Part shown: positions 45,014 to 54,425 of the stretch, piece after piece
How the letters are laid out: the number at the start of each line of letters is the position of its first letter
Position numbering within the stretch: position 1 is the stretch's first letter
Made by a program: the position numbers and the translations under genes
Notes under the pieces: generated by a model
Seen by the model: only the letters and a program-made list of their open reading frames with translations
Told to the model about the DNA's origin: nothing
The model's database searches: none
Assembly (NCBI GenBank): GCA_018971625.1
Contig: JAGXAJ010000016.1
Span: 1 to 62,941, forward strand
Length of the DNA stretch: 62,941 bases
Direction: 5' to 3'
DNA from: Pseudomonadota bacterium
GTDB taxonomy: Bacteria > Pseudomonadota > Alphaproteobacteria > Rhizobiales > Xanthobacteraceae

Positions 45014-45217
45014 AATACGGCACGAGATGCGAGTCCGCCCGCGGCCGTTCAGCTTAGAACACGCTGGATTAAATTCGGACAGTGCGGCGCAAGGCGGCAG
45101 CGTGTCGGATAACGGCTCCTATAAGGTTTTCCACCGAAGTCCGCTTCTTATCGCTCCGCAACATGGCCTGCGCCGGAGGGATGGGCTCGAGGCCACGGCG
45201 AGCTAGAGGGACAATCG

Positions 45218-45502
45218 ATGACGAAGTTCAAGACCTCGCGCCAGATCGCATCAGACGTTCGCGCGATGATATCCTACGACGTCAATCAAGGAGACATTGC
45301 TAAGGAGTTGCGCGTATCAAGAGCCTATCTCAGCGAATTTCTTTCCGGCAAGCGCGAGGTCAGCTCCGCCATTCTGAAGCGCTCGGCTATGATACCGAGC
45401 CTTTGTATCGTCTCAAGCCCGCACGGAACTGCCCGGCGGCCCGCAGCGCCGAAGGGGTTGCGAATGGGACTGCAACTTCTAACCCGGGAACAAGCCAGGT
45501 AA
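45218..45502 (+). CDS. Small helix-turn-helix protein, possibly frameshifted
   Basis: 94 aa as read. Residues 1-55 (QIASDVRAMISYDVNQGDIA, KELRVSRAYLSEFLSGKREV) form an XRE-type helix-turn-helix. After ILKR a one-base slip is likely: the other frame gives EALGYDTEPLYRLKP, the usual ending of such proteins, so the last 40 residues are probably artefactual. Target unknown. It may belong to mobile DNA in this region. Confidence 0.55.
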   Translation: MTKFKTSRQIASDVRAMISYDVNQGDIAKELRVSRAYLSEFLSGKREVSSAILKRSAMIPSLCIVSSPHGTARRPAAPKGLRMGLQLLTREQAR

Positions 45503-45895
45503 AGGCGCCTTGCCGCAAAAAAGTTCAAGAAAGATCGACCGCCTTCGCATTCCCAGCTCGCCCAGTGCACGCTGCTCGAGACCGCTGACAGCATTCAAGG
45601 CCGGAAACCCACTGAAACTGGACAAGCATCCATCAAGAATGCGTCCAAGGCTATCGATCAGATGGCAGGACCTAAGAATGCGGTAAAAGGGAGTGGCTGG
45701 AACGCAAAGCGCCGTGATGGGCTGGACGATGAAGAAATACCGGCCGTTTTTGGAGTACCCCGCGCAGCCCAGATCACGCCAAGTGCGAGCGAGGCAATCG
45801 AGAGGTCATGTAGCCAGGTCGGGACCAAGGAAGGCGCCGATCAATTGTCCCGATCGGGGTCAATCCTCGGTCCGAATGGTCGTTCCTAACCCCGT
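45503..45895. other. Intergenic, no gene seen
   Basis: 393 bases between the HTH gene and the end of copA. Open frames here lack homology, ribosome sites and coding-like composition. Confidence 0.45.
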
Positions 45896-48316
45896 TCAGA
45901 TCCGCACGCGCCGCAGCCGCAACGCATTACCGACCACACTGACCGAGGATAGTGCCATGGCCGCCGCAGCAACGATCGGCGACAGCAGAAGTCCGAACGT
46001 CGGATAGAGCGCACCAGCCGCGATCGGAATTCCCGCGGCATTGTAGGCGAACGCGAAGAAAAGGTTCTGCCGGATATTGCTCATTGTGGCGCGAGATAGA
46101 CGCCGCGCGCGAACGATGCCGTTGAGATCCCCCTTGAGGAGGGTGACGCCGGCGCTTTCCATCGCGACGTCCGTTCCGGTTCCCATTGCAATACCAACTT
46201 CGGCCGCGGCCAAAGCCGGTGCGTCGTTGACCCCATCGCCTGCCATGGCCACGGCCCGACCTTCGCTCTGCAACTTGGAAACGACGGAGCTCTTCTGATC
46301 GGGCAGAACCTCGGCTTCCACGTCGGCAATTCCAAGTCTGCGCGCGACCGCCTGTGCGGTTGTCCGATTATCGCCGGTCAGCATGATCACCTTGACGCCT
46401 TCGGCGGCCAGTGCTCTCAGCGCCTCGGGCGTCGACTGCTTCACGGGATCTGCGATCGCCAGAATTCCTGTAAGCTCGCCGTCGACCGCCATGTTGATGA
46501 CAGTCGCGCCTTCACCGCGCTGTCGCTCGGCCTCAAACTCCACGGCTGACGTGTCCACCCCCTGCGACCGGAGGAAAGTCGCGTTTCCGAGAAGCACCTT
46601 CTTCCCATCAACGGTTCCAAGCGCACCCTTTCCAGCGGGTGAATCAAAATCTCTTACATCCATGAGCTGGAGGTTCCGGTCTTTTGCTTCCCTTACGATG
46701 GCATCCGCAAGCGGATGCTCGCTTGCACGTTCGACACTCGCTGCGAGCCGCAAGACTTCGACTTCCGTATATCCGGCTGCTTGCACCACGGCCACGACCT
46801 TCGGCTTTCCTTCAGTCAGCGTGCCGGTCTTGTCGACGACCAGGGTGTTGATGCGCTCCATACGCTCAAGCGCTTCAGCGTTCTTGATCAGCACACCCGC
46901 CTGAGCGCCGCGCCCGACGCCAACCATGATCGACATCGGCGTAGCGAGGCCAAGCGCACAGGGACACGCGATGATCAGCACGCTAACGGCTGCAACCAGG
47001 CCGAAGGCAAAGCGTGGTTCGGGACCATAAGCTGCCCACGTGGCGAAGGCGACGATCGCAACCAATATGACCATCGGAACGAACCAGCCCGCGACCTGAT
47101 CGGCAAGGCGTTGGATCGGCGCGCGGGAACGCTGCGCCTGCGCCACCATCTGCACGATCTGGGAAAGCATTGTGTCGCGGCCGACCTTTTCGGCTCGCAT
47201 GACGAAGCTGCCCGAACGATTCAGCGTGCCGGCAATCACCTTGCCGCCGACTTCCTTGGTGACCGGCATGGATTCGCCCGTAACCATCGACTCATCGAGC
47301 GAGGACCGGCCCTCGACTATCTCGCCGTCGACCGGCACTTTCTCGCCGGGCCGGACGCGTAGCCGGTCTTTCGGCTGTAGCACCGCAATTGCCATTTCCT
47401 CGTCCGAACCGTCGACCCGAATGCGGCGCGCCGTCTTGGGCGCAAGATCGAGGAGGGCCTTGATGGCGCCCGAGGTCGCTTCGCGCGCGCGCAGTTCGAG
47501 CACCTGGCCGAGAAGGACCAGAACTGTGATCACCGCAGCAGCCTCGAAGTACACGGCGACCGCACCGTCATGCCCTCTGAAAGTCGCGGGAAAGAAGCTC
47601 GGCATGATGGTGGCGATGACGCTGTAAACCCACGCGACACCTGTGCCCATTGCGATCAGCGTGAACATGTTGAGGTTACGTGTCAGGACGGATTGCCAGC
47701 CGCGGACGAAGAAGGGCCACCCTGCCCACAGCACGACGGGCGTAGCGAGGGCAAACTGGATGCAGTTCGATAGCGATTGGTCGATCCACCCGTGACGGCC
47801 GACTAGGTGGCCGCCCATTTCAAGGATCACGACCGGAATAGCGAGCGCAAGACCCGCCCAGAAGCGGCGAGTCATATTGATTAGTTCTGGATTAGGGCCG
47901 GTTTCGGCGGGGGCGACTACCGGTTCGAGCACCATTCCGCAGATCGGGCAATTGCCGGGTCCGACCTGCCGTATCTGAGGATGCATCGGGCAGGTGTAGA
48001 TCGAGCCTTCCGACGCTTCAGCGCGCGCGGGTTGCTCCGGTTTCCCGCTGACGTATTTCTCTGGCTCTTCAGCGAATTTCGTTCGGCAGCGATCCGAGCA
48101 GAAGAAAAAGGTTTGTCCGCCGTGCTCGGTTTTGTACCGGGTCGTCGCGGTGTCAACCGACATTCCGCAAATGGGGTCGATTGCGGCCTGGGTGTGGTTT
48201 TGAATCTTTCGCGCGTGGTTGTGGATCGACTGATCGTGGGCCGAACCATGTTCGCGAGAGCTTTTGCCGATTGCTCCGGAACTTCGGGTGCTCTGAGCTT
48301 CCATTTTCGGCTCCAT
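45896..48316 (-). CDS. copA: Copper-exporting P1B-type ATPase with YHS and HMBD domains
   Basis: 806 aa from ATG 48316. YHS domain ([20 protein letters not shown] to [11 protein letters not shown]), heavy-metal-binding [20 protein letters not shown], eight membrane helices, actuator TGE, CPC metal motif ([15 protein letters not shown]), phosphorylated [19 protein letters not shown] and hinge [15 protein letters not shown]. It exports Cu(I) from the cytoplasm, or supplies copper to oxidase assembly. No GMxCxxC HMA domain; the YHS-HMBD type is common in rhizobia. FixK-type operator 39 nt upstream, as in fixI-like roles for high-affinity cbb3 oxidase. Confidence 0.95.
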   Translation of the reverse strand: MEPKMEAQSTRSSGAIGKSSREHGSAHDQSIHNHARKIQNHTQAAIDPICGMSVDTATTRYKTEHGGQTFFFCSDRCRTKFAEEPEKYVSGKPEQPARAEASEGSIYTCPMHPQIRQVGPGNCPICGMVLEPVVAPAETGPNPELINMTRRFWAGLALAIPVVILEMGGHLVGRHGWIDQSLSNCIQFALATPVVLWAGWPFFVRGWQSVLTRNLNMFTLIAMGTGVAWVYSVIATIMPSFFPATFRGHDGAVAVYFEAAAVITVLVLLGQVLELRAREATSGAIKALLDLAPKTARRIRVDGSDEEMAIAVLQPKDRLRVRPGEKVPVDGEIVEGRSSLDESMVTGESMPVTKEVGGKVIAGTLNRSGSFVMRAEKVGRDTMLSQIVQMVAQAQRSRAPIQRLADQVAGWFVPMVILVAIVAFATWAAYGPEPRFAFGLVAAVSVLIIACPCALGLATPMSIMVGVGRGAQAGVLIKNAEALERMERINTLVVDKTGTLTEGKPKVVAVVQAAGYTEVEVLRLAASVERASEHPLADAIVREAKDRNLQLMDVRDFDSPAGKGALGTVDGKKVLLGNATFLRSQGVDTSAVEFEAERQRGEGATVINMAVDGELTGILAIADPVKQSTPEALRALAAEGVKVIMLTGDNRTTAQAVARRLGIADVEAEVLPDQKSSVVSKLQSEGRAVAMAGDGVNDAPALAAAEVGIAMGTGTDVAMESAGVTLLKGDLNGIVRARRLSRATMSNIRQNLFFAFAYNAAGIPIAAGALYPTFGLLLSPIVAAAAMALSSVSVVGNALRLRRVRI

Positions 48317-48355
48317 TGCGGGTGAAAAACGATACGTCAAAAGCAGTCGCGACAC

Positions 48356-48369
48356 TTGAGCAAGATCAA
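48356..48369. promoter_or_regulatory. FixK/FNR-type operator upstream of copA
   Basis: TTGAGCAAGATCAA, TTGA-N6-TCAA, 39 nt before the copA ATG at 48316. Confidence 0.75.
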
Positions 48370-48517
48370 GGACGGAAGGCGGAGCAGCCGAGTGGATTAG
48401 CCACAAAGCAGACGCCGATATCATTGGAAGTCCACGAAGATCGGATCGTTCGAAGATTCGTATCTGATCCCTGATCACGGTGAGGTGAATCTGGCTCAGT
48501 CAGAATCCCTGGATTTA

Positions 48518-48531
48518 CGGATCTAGATCAA
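48518..48531. promoter_or_regulatory. Half-conserved FixK-type site
   Basis: CGGATCTAGATCAA keeps only the GATC core and the right half (ATCAA), 50 nt before the start at 48582. Weak. Confidence 0.35.
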
Positions 48532-48581
48532 CCTGGGCGCAGAGCCTCGCGGCACGATACGTCAAGCGATTTTCGGAGGAG

Positions 48582-48809
48582 TTGCCGCGATGGCTGGGCG
48601 TACGGCTACGTTCGTTCCACTGGTTCTGGTTCATCATCATGGTCATCGTGGTCTTATATCCGGCCGGACGGATCCTAAGCCGGATGGGCTTTTCGCCGCT
48701 TTGGTCGGTCCTTCTGTTTTTCCCGGTGCTTAACCTGGTCGCGATGTGGATTCCTGGCCTAAAAAGCGGCAGCAAGCCAGGTGTAACGCTCAGCGGCACC
48801 CAACATTAG
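48582..48809 (+). CDS. Small two-helix membrane protein
   Basis: 75 aa from TTG at 48582 (GGAGG upstream at 48575). Helix 1 FHWFWFIIMVIVVLYPAGRI, linker SRMGFSPLWS, helix 2 VLLFFPVLNLVAMWIPGL. The pattern GRIL.R.GFSPLWS.L...P.LNL.A.W is common in small rhizobial inner-membrane proteins of unknown function. Cytoplasmic tail of about 15 residues. Confidence 0.65.
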   Translation: MPRWLGVRLRSFHWFWFIIMVIVVLYPAGRILSRMGFSPLWSVLLFFPVLNLVAMWIPGLKSGSKPGVTLSGTQH

Positions 48810-48824
48810 ATGCAGGAAACCACG

Positions 48825-49496
48825 ATGAAACAGCTATTCGCCATCGCGCTCTTCTTAGCGGCAACGACGTCGCCTGGATGAACTCAATCGCCCGCCGATC
48901 ACGAGGCCCACCATCCCGATCAGAAGAGTGCGCCCACCGCTAAGCAAGCTCAGTCGCCTCCGGCCCAGCCGGGAATGACGGGGCAGGGCATGATGGGCGA
49001 CCGGTCAGGAATGATGGGCGGTGGCATGATGAGTGTGATGCGCAACATGCCGATGATGAACATGGGCGGGATGGCTACAATTGACCATGTCGAGGGTCGC
49101 ATTGCCTTCCTGCGCACAGAACTCAAGATCACAGATGCCCAGACGCCTGCGTGGGACGCTTTTGCCGATGCGTTGCGTGCCAACGCAAAGAGTCTTGGCG
49201 AGGTGCGCGCCTCAATGATGCCGCAGGCGGGGACAGGGCAGCAGAGCCTGGTCGATCGCCTCGCGCTGCAAGAGAAATGGTTGACGGCCCGTCTGGAAGG
49301 AACCCGCGCTATCAAGTCGGCGCTGACAAACCTCGCCGGTACCTTGTCAGACGAGCAGAAGAAAGTAGCCGACGAGATCCTCGCACCTCACATGGGCATG
49401 CAGGGGATGATGACGATGATGTCCGCGATGCAATCCGGGCAGATGGAACCTGGCCAGATGCAGCCGGGAAGGAGGACGCAGGGGCAAGGGCGGTAG
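48825..49496 (+). pseudogene. Spy/CpxP-like (LTXXQ-type) lipoprotein with TGA at the lipobox cysteine
   Basis: 224 codons from ATG 48825. Signal MKQLFAIALFLAATTSPG is followed by TGA (48879-48881) exactly where a lipoprotein Cys is expected, then TQSPADHEAHHPDQKSAP in the same frame to 49496. The Met/Gly-rich segment MMGDRSGMMGGGMMSVMRNM suggests metal (Cu/Ag) binding. The helical domain DHVEGRIAFLRTELKITDAQ and the Met-rich end MGMQGMMTMMSAMQSGQM are Spy-like. Internal ATGs from 48975 exist but give no export signal. Probably nonsense-inactivated. Confidence 0.8.
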
Positions 49497-49529
49497 GGCT
49501 CCAGCTCTCCCCGTACAGTGGAGCTCGCC

Positions 49530-49940
49530 ATGACCCGCGCCTTACTCCGTGAGCCAATCCGCAAAGGCGGGTCGCAGGCGGATGTTAAGCCGCTGGTTGA
49601 GCCCAGCGAACCGGCCGCCGGTGCCTTTCCCACGGCGGCAACCGGAGTATGGCTTGGGAATTGGTCATCCAACTTACCGGCGCTGGATAACATCCTGGCC
49701 TACCAGCGCGATGTCTGGGAACGAACCATCCTGTTCTGGGATACACTTCGGCAACGCGCAGACAACATGATTGCCCATGAGCGGGCGGGCAAACCACCGC
49801 TGCTCGATTTCGACTACGAAGTCCTCCTCGACGCGCGCCGGTTCAAGCGGCCCGTCAACTATGCGCTGCTGCGCATCACGCGCTATGGCGACAAGTGCCT
49901 GGAGGATTGTCTCGATCCCGCAAAGGCGCCGGTGGAGTGA
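49530..49940 (+). pseudogene. N-terminal fragment of a DUF3141 protein
   Basis: 137 aa. WLGNWSSNLPALDNILAYQR, DVWERTILFWDTLRQRADNM and PPLLDFDYEVLLDARRFKRP are the N-terminal part of DUF3141 (poly(3-hydroxyalkanoate)-synthase-like) proteins, normally about 750 aa and containing an alpha/beta hydrolase domain. It stops at 49940 after KAPV, where the sequence joins the second half of a methionine adenosyltransferase. The fragment is not expected to be active. Confidence 0.8.
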
Positions 49941-49953
49941 GGACATCAAGATC

Positions 49954-50559
49954 ATGGCAGTTCGAAATGGCCGAGAGCTTCAGCTCACGATCGGCTGCGC
50001 CATGATCGGGCGCTTTCTCGCCGACGTCTCAGCCTATCTCGAAGAGAAGGCTGAACTAGCCGCCCGGGTGCGGGAATGCGCCAGTGAGCACGGATTTGCG
50101 CAGTGCAATGTGGTCGTCAATGCCGCCGATGATGCTGAGTCGGGAAGCATCTATCTGACGGTCCCGGGGACGTCCGCAGAGGCTGACGATGACGGAGAGG
50201 TCGGCCGCGGCAATCGTGTCAACGAGCTGATCACGCCGTGGCGACCAATGAGCTTGGAGGCTGCTGCCGGCAAGAACCCCGTCAGCCATGTCGGCAAGAT
50301 CTACAACGTCCTGGCGACGAGAATAGCGGAGGCACTGATCGCCGCTCTCCCGGAGGTAACTGAAGCGTATTGCTTGTTGGTCAGCAAGATTGGTGCTCCC
50401 GTATCGGAACCAGCTCTTGTGCACGTAAAGTTGGCAACGCTCGACGGCATGCCGCTAGACCAGCGACGTGGCCGGGCCGAAGAAGTCGCGGCGGATTATT
50501 TGGCGCGGGTTCCGGAGTTAATCGGTGAATTGGCGGCAGGCAAAGTCGAGGTCTTCTGA
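49954..50559 (+). pseudogene. C-terminal half of archaeal-type methionine adenosyltransferase
   Basis: About 200 residues (full enzyme about 400). [20 protein letters not shown] and [20 protein letters not shown] are the archaeal-MAT signature; the C-terminus is YCLLVSKIGAPVSEPALVHV and LARVPELIGELAAGKVEVF. The archaeal-type enzyme (PF01941) makes S-adenosylmethionine but is not related closely to bacterial MetK. The N-terminal half is missing; coding begins right after the DUF3141 fragment (junction about 49942), as from a deletion. The reading frame of the remaining half is intact. Confidence 0.88.
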
Positions 50560-50886
50560 GTAGAAACGCGGGAATTATGTTGTGAGCCAGGAACCTGAAT
50601 CTGCAACAAGCGGACTCGCTAACGTACCGATGGAGTGCTTATTGCGAGCTCCCGCAAGCAGCAACGTCATAGTGTGCCTCCTCACTCTGATTACGTTACC
50701 TCCCGAAATCGTACCGTGGCTGTTTCATGCCGTCGACCGCCGACGGAAATTGAAGGGCTGGGCCAGAGCGCGGATGAGACATAAGAGCCGCGGCAATGTC
50801 CGGTACACCCTTCGAGAAGCGGGTCCTCTTGCGGTCCCAGTTCGCCTCCCTTGAGGCGCCGGACGGCCATGTTGTTCGGCCTTATG
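50560..50886. other. Intergenic, no gene seen
   Basis: 327 bases. A plus-strand open frame (50582-50854) exists but has neither ribosome site nor recognisable homology. No operator. Confidence 0.45.
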
Positions 50887-51051
50887 TTACTCCGCCGCCT
50901 TCGGTCTCGGATTTTTAGCTTGCCAATCGGTCAGCTTGCGCTCTTCCTCCTCCAACAGCTTGTGGATCATCGCGATCTTCCGCGCTTCCGTCTCGGTGGC
51001 CAGAAGCTTTTTGTAGTGAGCGATGTTCGCCTGAAAAATAAAATCCGACAT
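50887..51051 (-). CDS. Short helical protein (YKKLL...KLLEEEERKL)
   Basis: 54 aa, too short for many gene callers. MSDFIFQANIAHYKKLLATE, then TEARKIAMIHKLLEEEERKL and a basic tail. The helical hairpin is shared with 23518-23856 and with the N-terminus of the PAS protein at 44201. The start ATG 51051 is preceded by AGGGCC, a weak ribosome site. Function unknown. Confidence 0.65.
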   Translation of the reverse strand: MSDFIFQANIAHYKKLLATETEARKIAMIHKLLEEEERKLTDWQAKNPRPKAAE

Positions 51052-51075
51052 GGCCCTGTACTTCCATCAGTGACG

Positions 51076-51412
51076 CTAGAGCCGGGAGTTCATCACTTTG
51101 CTGCGGAGTTGCTTGCAAAAATCATCGGGCAATTTTTGTGTGGCCTCGAGATTTGCAAGCAGTCTCTCTGCCGCTACCCGGTTCCGCAGACGGATCAATG
51201 TCGTCGAGTCTCTGTCGTTGACCATTGAGTCGGTCGCGGCCATTTGCGGCTCTCGTTTCGGAAAATTCCAGTTGCTTCGAACGGTGGCCGAGCTTGTCCT
51301 CTTCCTCGATGAGCAACTTGACTACAGTTGCATGCTTTTGGGGTGCAAGAGAAGGATCATCGAGTAACCCAAGGTAGTTATCGACGTTTGCGCGGTAAAT
51401 GGAATTGGGCAT
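51076..51412 (-). pseudogene. Helical protein paralogue of 23518-23856, frameshifted
   Basis: Starts MPNSIYRANVDNYLGLLDDP and KLLIEEEDKLGHRSKQLEFS, aligning with the 23518-23856 protein ([34 protein letters not shown]). After QRLDD a one-base slip near 51190 moves the frame: the correct continuation LIRLRNRVAAERLLANLEAT and KLPDDFCKQLRSKVMNSRL ends at 51076. The read frame ends early with an unrelated tail. Lies 24 nt upstream of the 54-aa relative. Confidence 0.7.
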
Positions 51413-52151
51413 GGCCAGTTCCCCCTTTGCAAACTCAGCCGGGTTCCATGCTGCTCCAGTGTCTCAGCAGTCGCTAGTCAATTATTCTTGGCTCTGCTTT
51501 CCGGAAAATGGCTTTGGCAGGGACCTTTTGCTCGCCTAACTAATTGATGATTCGGTGAAATTTTGATTAAATTTCCCCGCAAAGCGTCGTTCATTGGTAC
51601 ACCCCTGTCGGCTATGGCCTAATTTGGAAGAACAAAAATTAAGGACAGCAGATGCTTTCCTCGCATGGTAACCGCTGGGCCTGCAGAAGCCACGGCAGGA
51701 TACCTTCCCAAATTCTTGCAACCTGGGCCCAAGAATTCCCTGGTCGCGATCAGCCCTTCACCGCCTTGCGAGCGTAGCCGCTCGCGCGCGGAGGTGGCCG
51801 AGGCGACGGCCCGCGTCCATGTCACGGAAGATGGCGCACGCCTTAGGCGCACCGGGCGCGTGGGATGGACAATTACTGATAGTCAGGAGCGTAGGTTCGC
51901 AGGTGCTTGTATGAAAAACAGCTAGTACATCAATGCGGATTGACTGACTCTCTCCGCCGTTTACGCGATTTAGTACGCCAAACTACGATACTACGATACT
52001 GCGATTTTGCGCTCGTGACGGTTGCGGTCGGAGCTCGTTAGCAAATAGAGGCGTAGCACGCGGGCGCGAATTGGGTGCCCGCAAGCGGCCGGTGGGCCCA
52101 TCGAGAGTTGATGTCGCGTAAAAGCGCACTTAGTCGGAAAGGAAAGGCAAC
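51413..52151. other. Gene-free stretch with lower GC
   Basis: 739 bases. 51540-51660 is AT-rich. A short imperfect repeat of ACTACGAT occurs at about 51980-52005. A plus-strand frame near 51790 gives EVAEATARVHVTEDGARLRR but no start or homology. No gene is supported. Confidence 0.45.
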
Positions 52152-52844
52152 TTAGGTCCTTAGCTGAGCGCGCCAGATCGGCTTGACGAGTTCGAGCCCC
52201 AGCAGCACGGCTGCCGCTGCAGCTATCGTCGTCAACAGATCGTCAGCATGGAGCGGCCCGAACCGGAACAACGAAGCGGCCGCGGGCCAGAGCAGAATGG
52301 CCGCAAGGGCTGTCACGATGACAAGCAGGATCGATGCGAGCGCCCCGTTGGGACGGCGGAATGCGGACACCAGCGACGTGCTGAACGAATGGTTCACGAG
52401 CACCAGGCTGAAGATCGTCAGGATCAGCGAGACGAACCCGATCGCCCGCGCTTCGTTCTCCGGCATTCCGCGGTACAGCGCCGCGACGTACGTCCCTGCG
52501 ACCGCCAGGAAGGCAAACACTCCCTGAAGCACGCTCCACCCCATCAGGGACCAGGAGAACAGGGGCGCATCGGGCCTGCGTAGCGGTCGGCGCATCAGGT
52601 CGCGTTCCTCGATCTCGGCCTCGAACGCCAGCGAACACACGGGATCGATGACCATCTCGAAAAAGGCGATGTGGATGGGGCTGAAGAAGATCGGTAGACC
52701 ATAATCGCCGGTGATCATGACGCCCCAGATTCCGGCGGTTTGGCATTGATGCACCGCTTCGGGAACGCTTGGACGCAATGGATCGGCAAGTTCCACAAGT
52801 CCGACAAAGCGAAAGGCAAAATCGGCCTGCGAAGACGTCGCCAT
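52152..52844 (-). pseudogene. Cation-transporting P-type ATPase, fragment with internal deletion
   Basis: 230 aa. Residues 1-45 ([30 protein letters not shown]) are the nucleotide-domain end; the text then jumps to GLPIFFSPIHIAFFEMVIDP and the last four membrane helices (SWSLMGWSVLQGVFAFLAVA, FVSLILTIFSLVLVNHSFST). The missing segment between them is the hinge and helix 5/6, which is what survives at 149-402. The N-terminal actuator and phosphorylation site are absent. COG0474-type cation pump, non-functional here. Confidence 0.85.
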
Positions 52845-52981
52845 GGAAAGCCCCCGGCGTCACTCTGCTCAAGGGCGATCTCACCGGCATCGTGCGCGCC
52901 CGGCGGCTGTCTCGGGCGACGATGAGCAACATCCGACAGAATCTGTTCTTTGCTTTCGCCTACAACGCGGCAGGAAGGCTC
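52842..52981 (+). pseudogene. CopA P-type ATPase fragment
   Basis: [20 protein letters not shown] and [20 protein letters not shown] are almost identical to the corresponding segment of copA at 45896-48316. Forty-odd codons only, plus-strand, abutting the minus-strand cation ATPase fragment at its N-terminal side. A scar of rearrangement between two P-type ATPase genes. Confidence 0.8.
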
Positions 52982-53068
52982 GGGCGTGCTTGCCAGCCGT
53001 GAATGGAATGCGATTCCAAACACGGCCATGCCGCGATCGATGGCTGGTCAGTTGTTCAATGCAGCATC

Positions 53069-53392
53069 CTACTTCAACGTCGCGATATACTTCGCGATAT
53101 CGGCAATTTCTTCCCGACTGAGAGACAAGGGCGGCATGTTCGGGTGCGGTTTGAGTAGGAGAAACGCCAGCTTGTTCGCATCGAAGGCCGTCATTCTGGC
53201 AAGGGACGCAAATGGCGGAGCTTGATCGGTCGCAAGTTTCTGCTCGCGGTCCACGACATGGCAGCTTGAACACCAGCGATTTGCGAGGGTCTTTCCATTG
53301 TCGGCATCAGCCGCGAGCGCCGATGGTCCGAGAATGACACTGAATGCGCACCAGCTCACCAGCTGTGTGTAAGACATTCGATTTCTCAGCAT
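53069..53392 (-). CDS. Small periplasmic c-type cytochrome
   Basis: 107 aa from ATG 53392. Signal peptide MLRNRMSYTQLVSWCAFSVI with cleavage after ALA; haem motif CSSCH (WCSSCHVVDREQ); axial Met in PHPNMPPLSLSREE; last helix EIADIAKYIATLK. Monohaem class I cytochrome, likely electron shuttle. It lies next to multicopper-oxidase and copper-ATPase relics, so may have served a copper or oxidase system. Start at 53377 is an alternative. Confidence 0.85.
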   Translation of the reverse strand: MLRNRMSYTQLVSWCAFSVILGPSALAADADNGKTLANRWCSSCHVVDREQKLATDQAPPFASLARMTAFDANKLAFLLLKPHPNMPPLSLSREEIADIAKYIATLK

Positions 53393-53626
53393 TCTGACCT
53401 CATTGTTCGCTGGCTTACTGCTTTTGAGGGCGACGGCCAGTTCACCGATTCGATAGGCTTCGATAAAATCCATAGGCCCGTCTCATTTGTGACGCTGGGT
53501 GCATCTTCATAGCTCATATTAGCAATAGATTTACGGCCGCGAACAGAAGAACGAAATGGAACCACGGATTTACCTCGACCAGATGCGCTGCGCTCGCGTC
53601 GATGCCATCGCGCCGCTTCCTCCGGC

Positions 53627-53919
53627 TTAGGCGTAGTCGAAAAGGAACATGAACCCGAAGTCCATGTGTAATTGCTTGATGGCAGTGGAAGAGAGTCATT
53701 CCAGGATTGTCGGCGACGAAGTGGAATTCGACCGTCCTGGAAGCCTCCGAGCATCACGACCTCCTTAACGAGGCCGAACGTGGGCTTGCCGCTGATCTTC
53801 ACGAGTTCGAAACTGTGCCGATGCAGACGCAGCGGGCGGATGTCGTCACTGGCGTTGCGGAATTTCAGCCGGTAACGGCGACCCTGGTGGATTGGGTATG
53901 AGGGCTTCATGTCCTCCAT
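53627..53919 (-). pseudogene. Multicopper oxidase C-terminal fragment
   Basis: GRRYRLKFRNASDDIRPLRL and HRHSFELVKISGKPTFGLVK, then in another frame VEFHFVADNPGMTLFHCHQ with the type 1/3 copper ligands HCH, then in a third frame LHMDFGFMFLFDYA and a stop at 53627. This is the final cupredoxin domain of a multicopper oxidase. Two one-base slips and loss of the N-terminal domains make it inactive. Confidence 0.85.
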
Positions 53920-53991
53920 CGGGCGTGGCCGTGCTTAATGGTTTGGTCATGCTAAGCCAGATTAGGTCGCTGATCGAGCGAGGGGCGCCGC

Positions 53992-54270
53992 TTGCCCAAT
54001 CGATCCCGACTGGTGGCGTCGCTTCCGCTGACTTCCATCATGGCCGTCATATGGCTCTGGCGCGATACGGCAGATACAACTCGTATTGCTTCGCACATGG
54101 AAGCAACTTTTTGGTATGTTCTGCCCTCAGTACCAATGTTTCTGCTGATACCCGCGATGCTTCGCGGCGGCTTGGGCTTCTGGCTCTCGTTGGTTACCGG
54201 GTGCATTCTGACGTCTGCTTTGTATTTGATTATGGTGTGGATATTGGCACGCTTTGGCATTCAATTATAA
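53992..54270 (+). pseudogene. DUF3147 membrane protein, N-terminally truncated
   Basis: About 92 residues. VASLPLTSIMAVIWLWRDTA, EATFWYVLPSVPMFLLIPAM and GFWLSLVTGCILTSALYLIM match DUF3147 four-helix inner-membrane proteins. The first helix and start are missing (only a TTG at 53992, no ribosome site). Common beside copper and cytochrome genes. Status as functional is doubtful. Confidence 0.65.
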
Positions 54271-54416
54271 TGGGTCTGCCATCGCTTTTCGCGGCAACGA
54301 TGTTGTTCGGTTCTTTGGCAAGGGGCACTTTCGCGTTTTGAATACCATTCTCCGCGATTGGACTTTGCCCAGAAATCATCACGAATTATCGAACATGGGC
54401 GATTGCCCCAGTCCTG

Positions 54417-54425
54417 AATAAGAGG
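54417..54425. repeat. Left target-site duplication of IS256-type element
   Basis: AATAAGAGG immediately before the element; an identical 9-mer follows it at 55776-55784. Confidence 0.85.

Noticed and set aside
48879..48881. Selenocysteine at the TGA in the Spy-like gene
   Set aside because: The position is a lipobox Cys, which must be diacylated, and I saw no convincing downstream hairpin; a nonsense mutation is simpler.
50582..50854. 90-aa plus-strand frame
   Set aside because: No ribosome site, no homology, and a mixed composition typical of non-coding sequence.
51980..52005. Short ACTACGAT repeats as a possible CRISPR or iteron
   Set aside because: Too few, too short, with no regular spacers and no rep or cas gene nearby.
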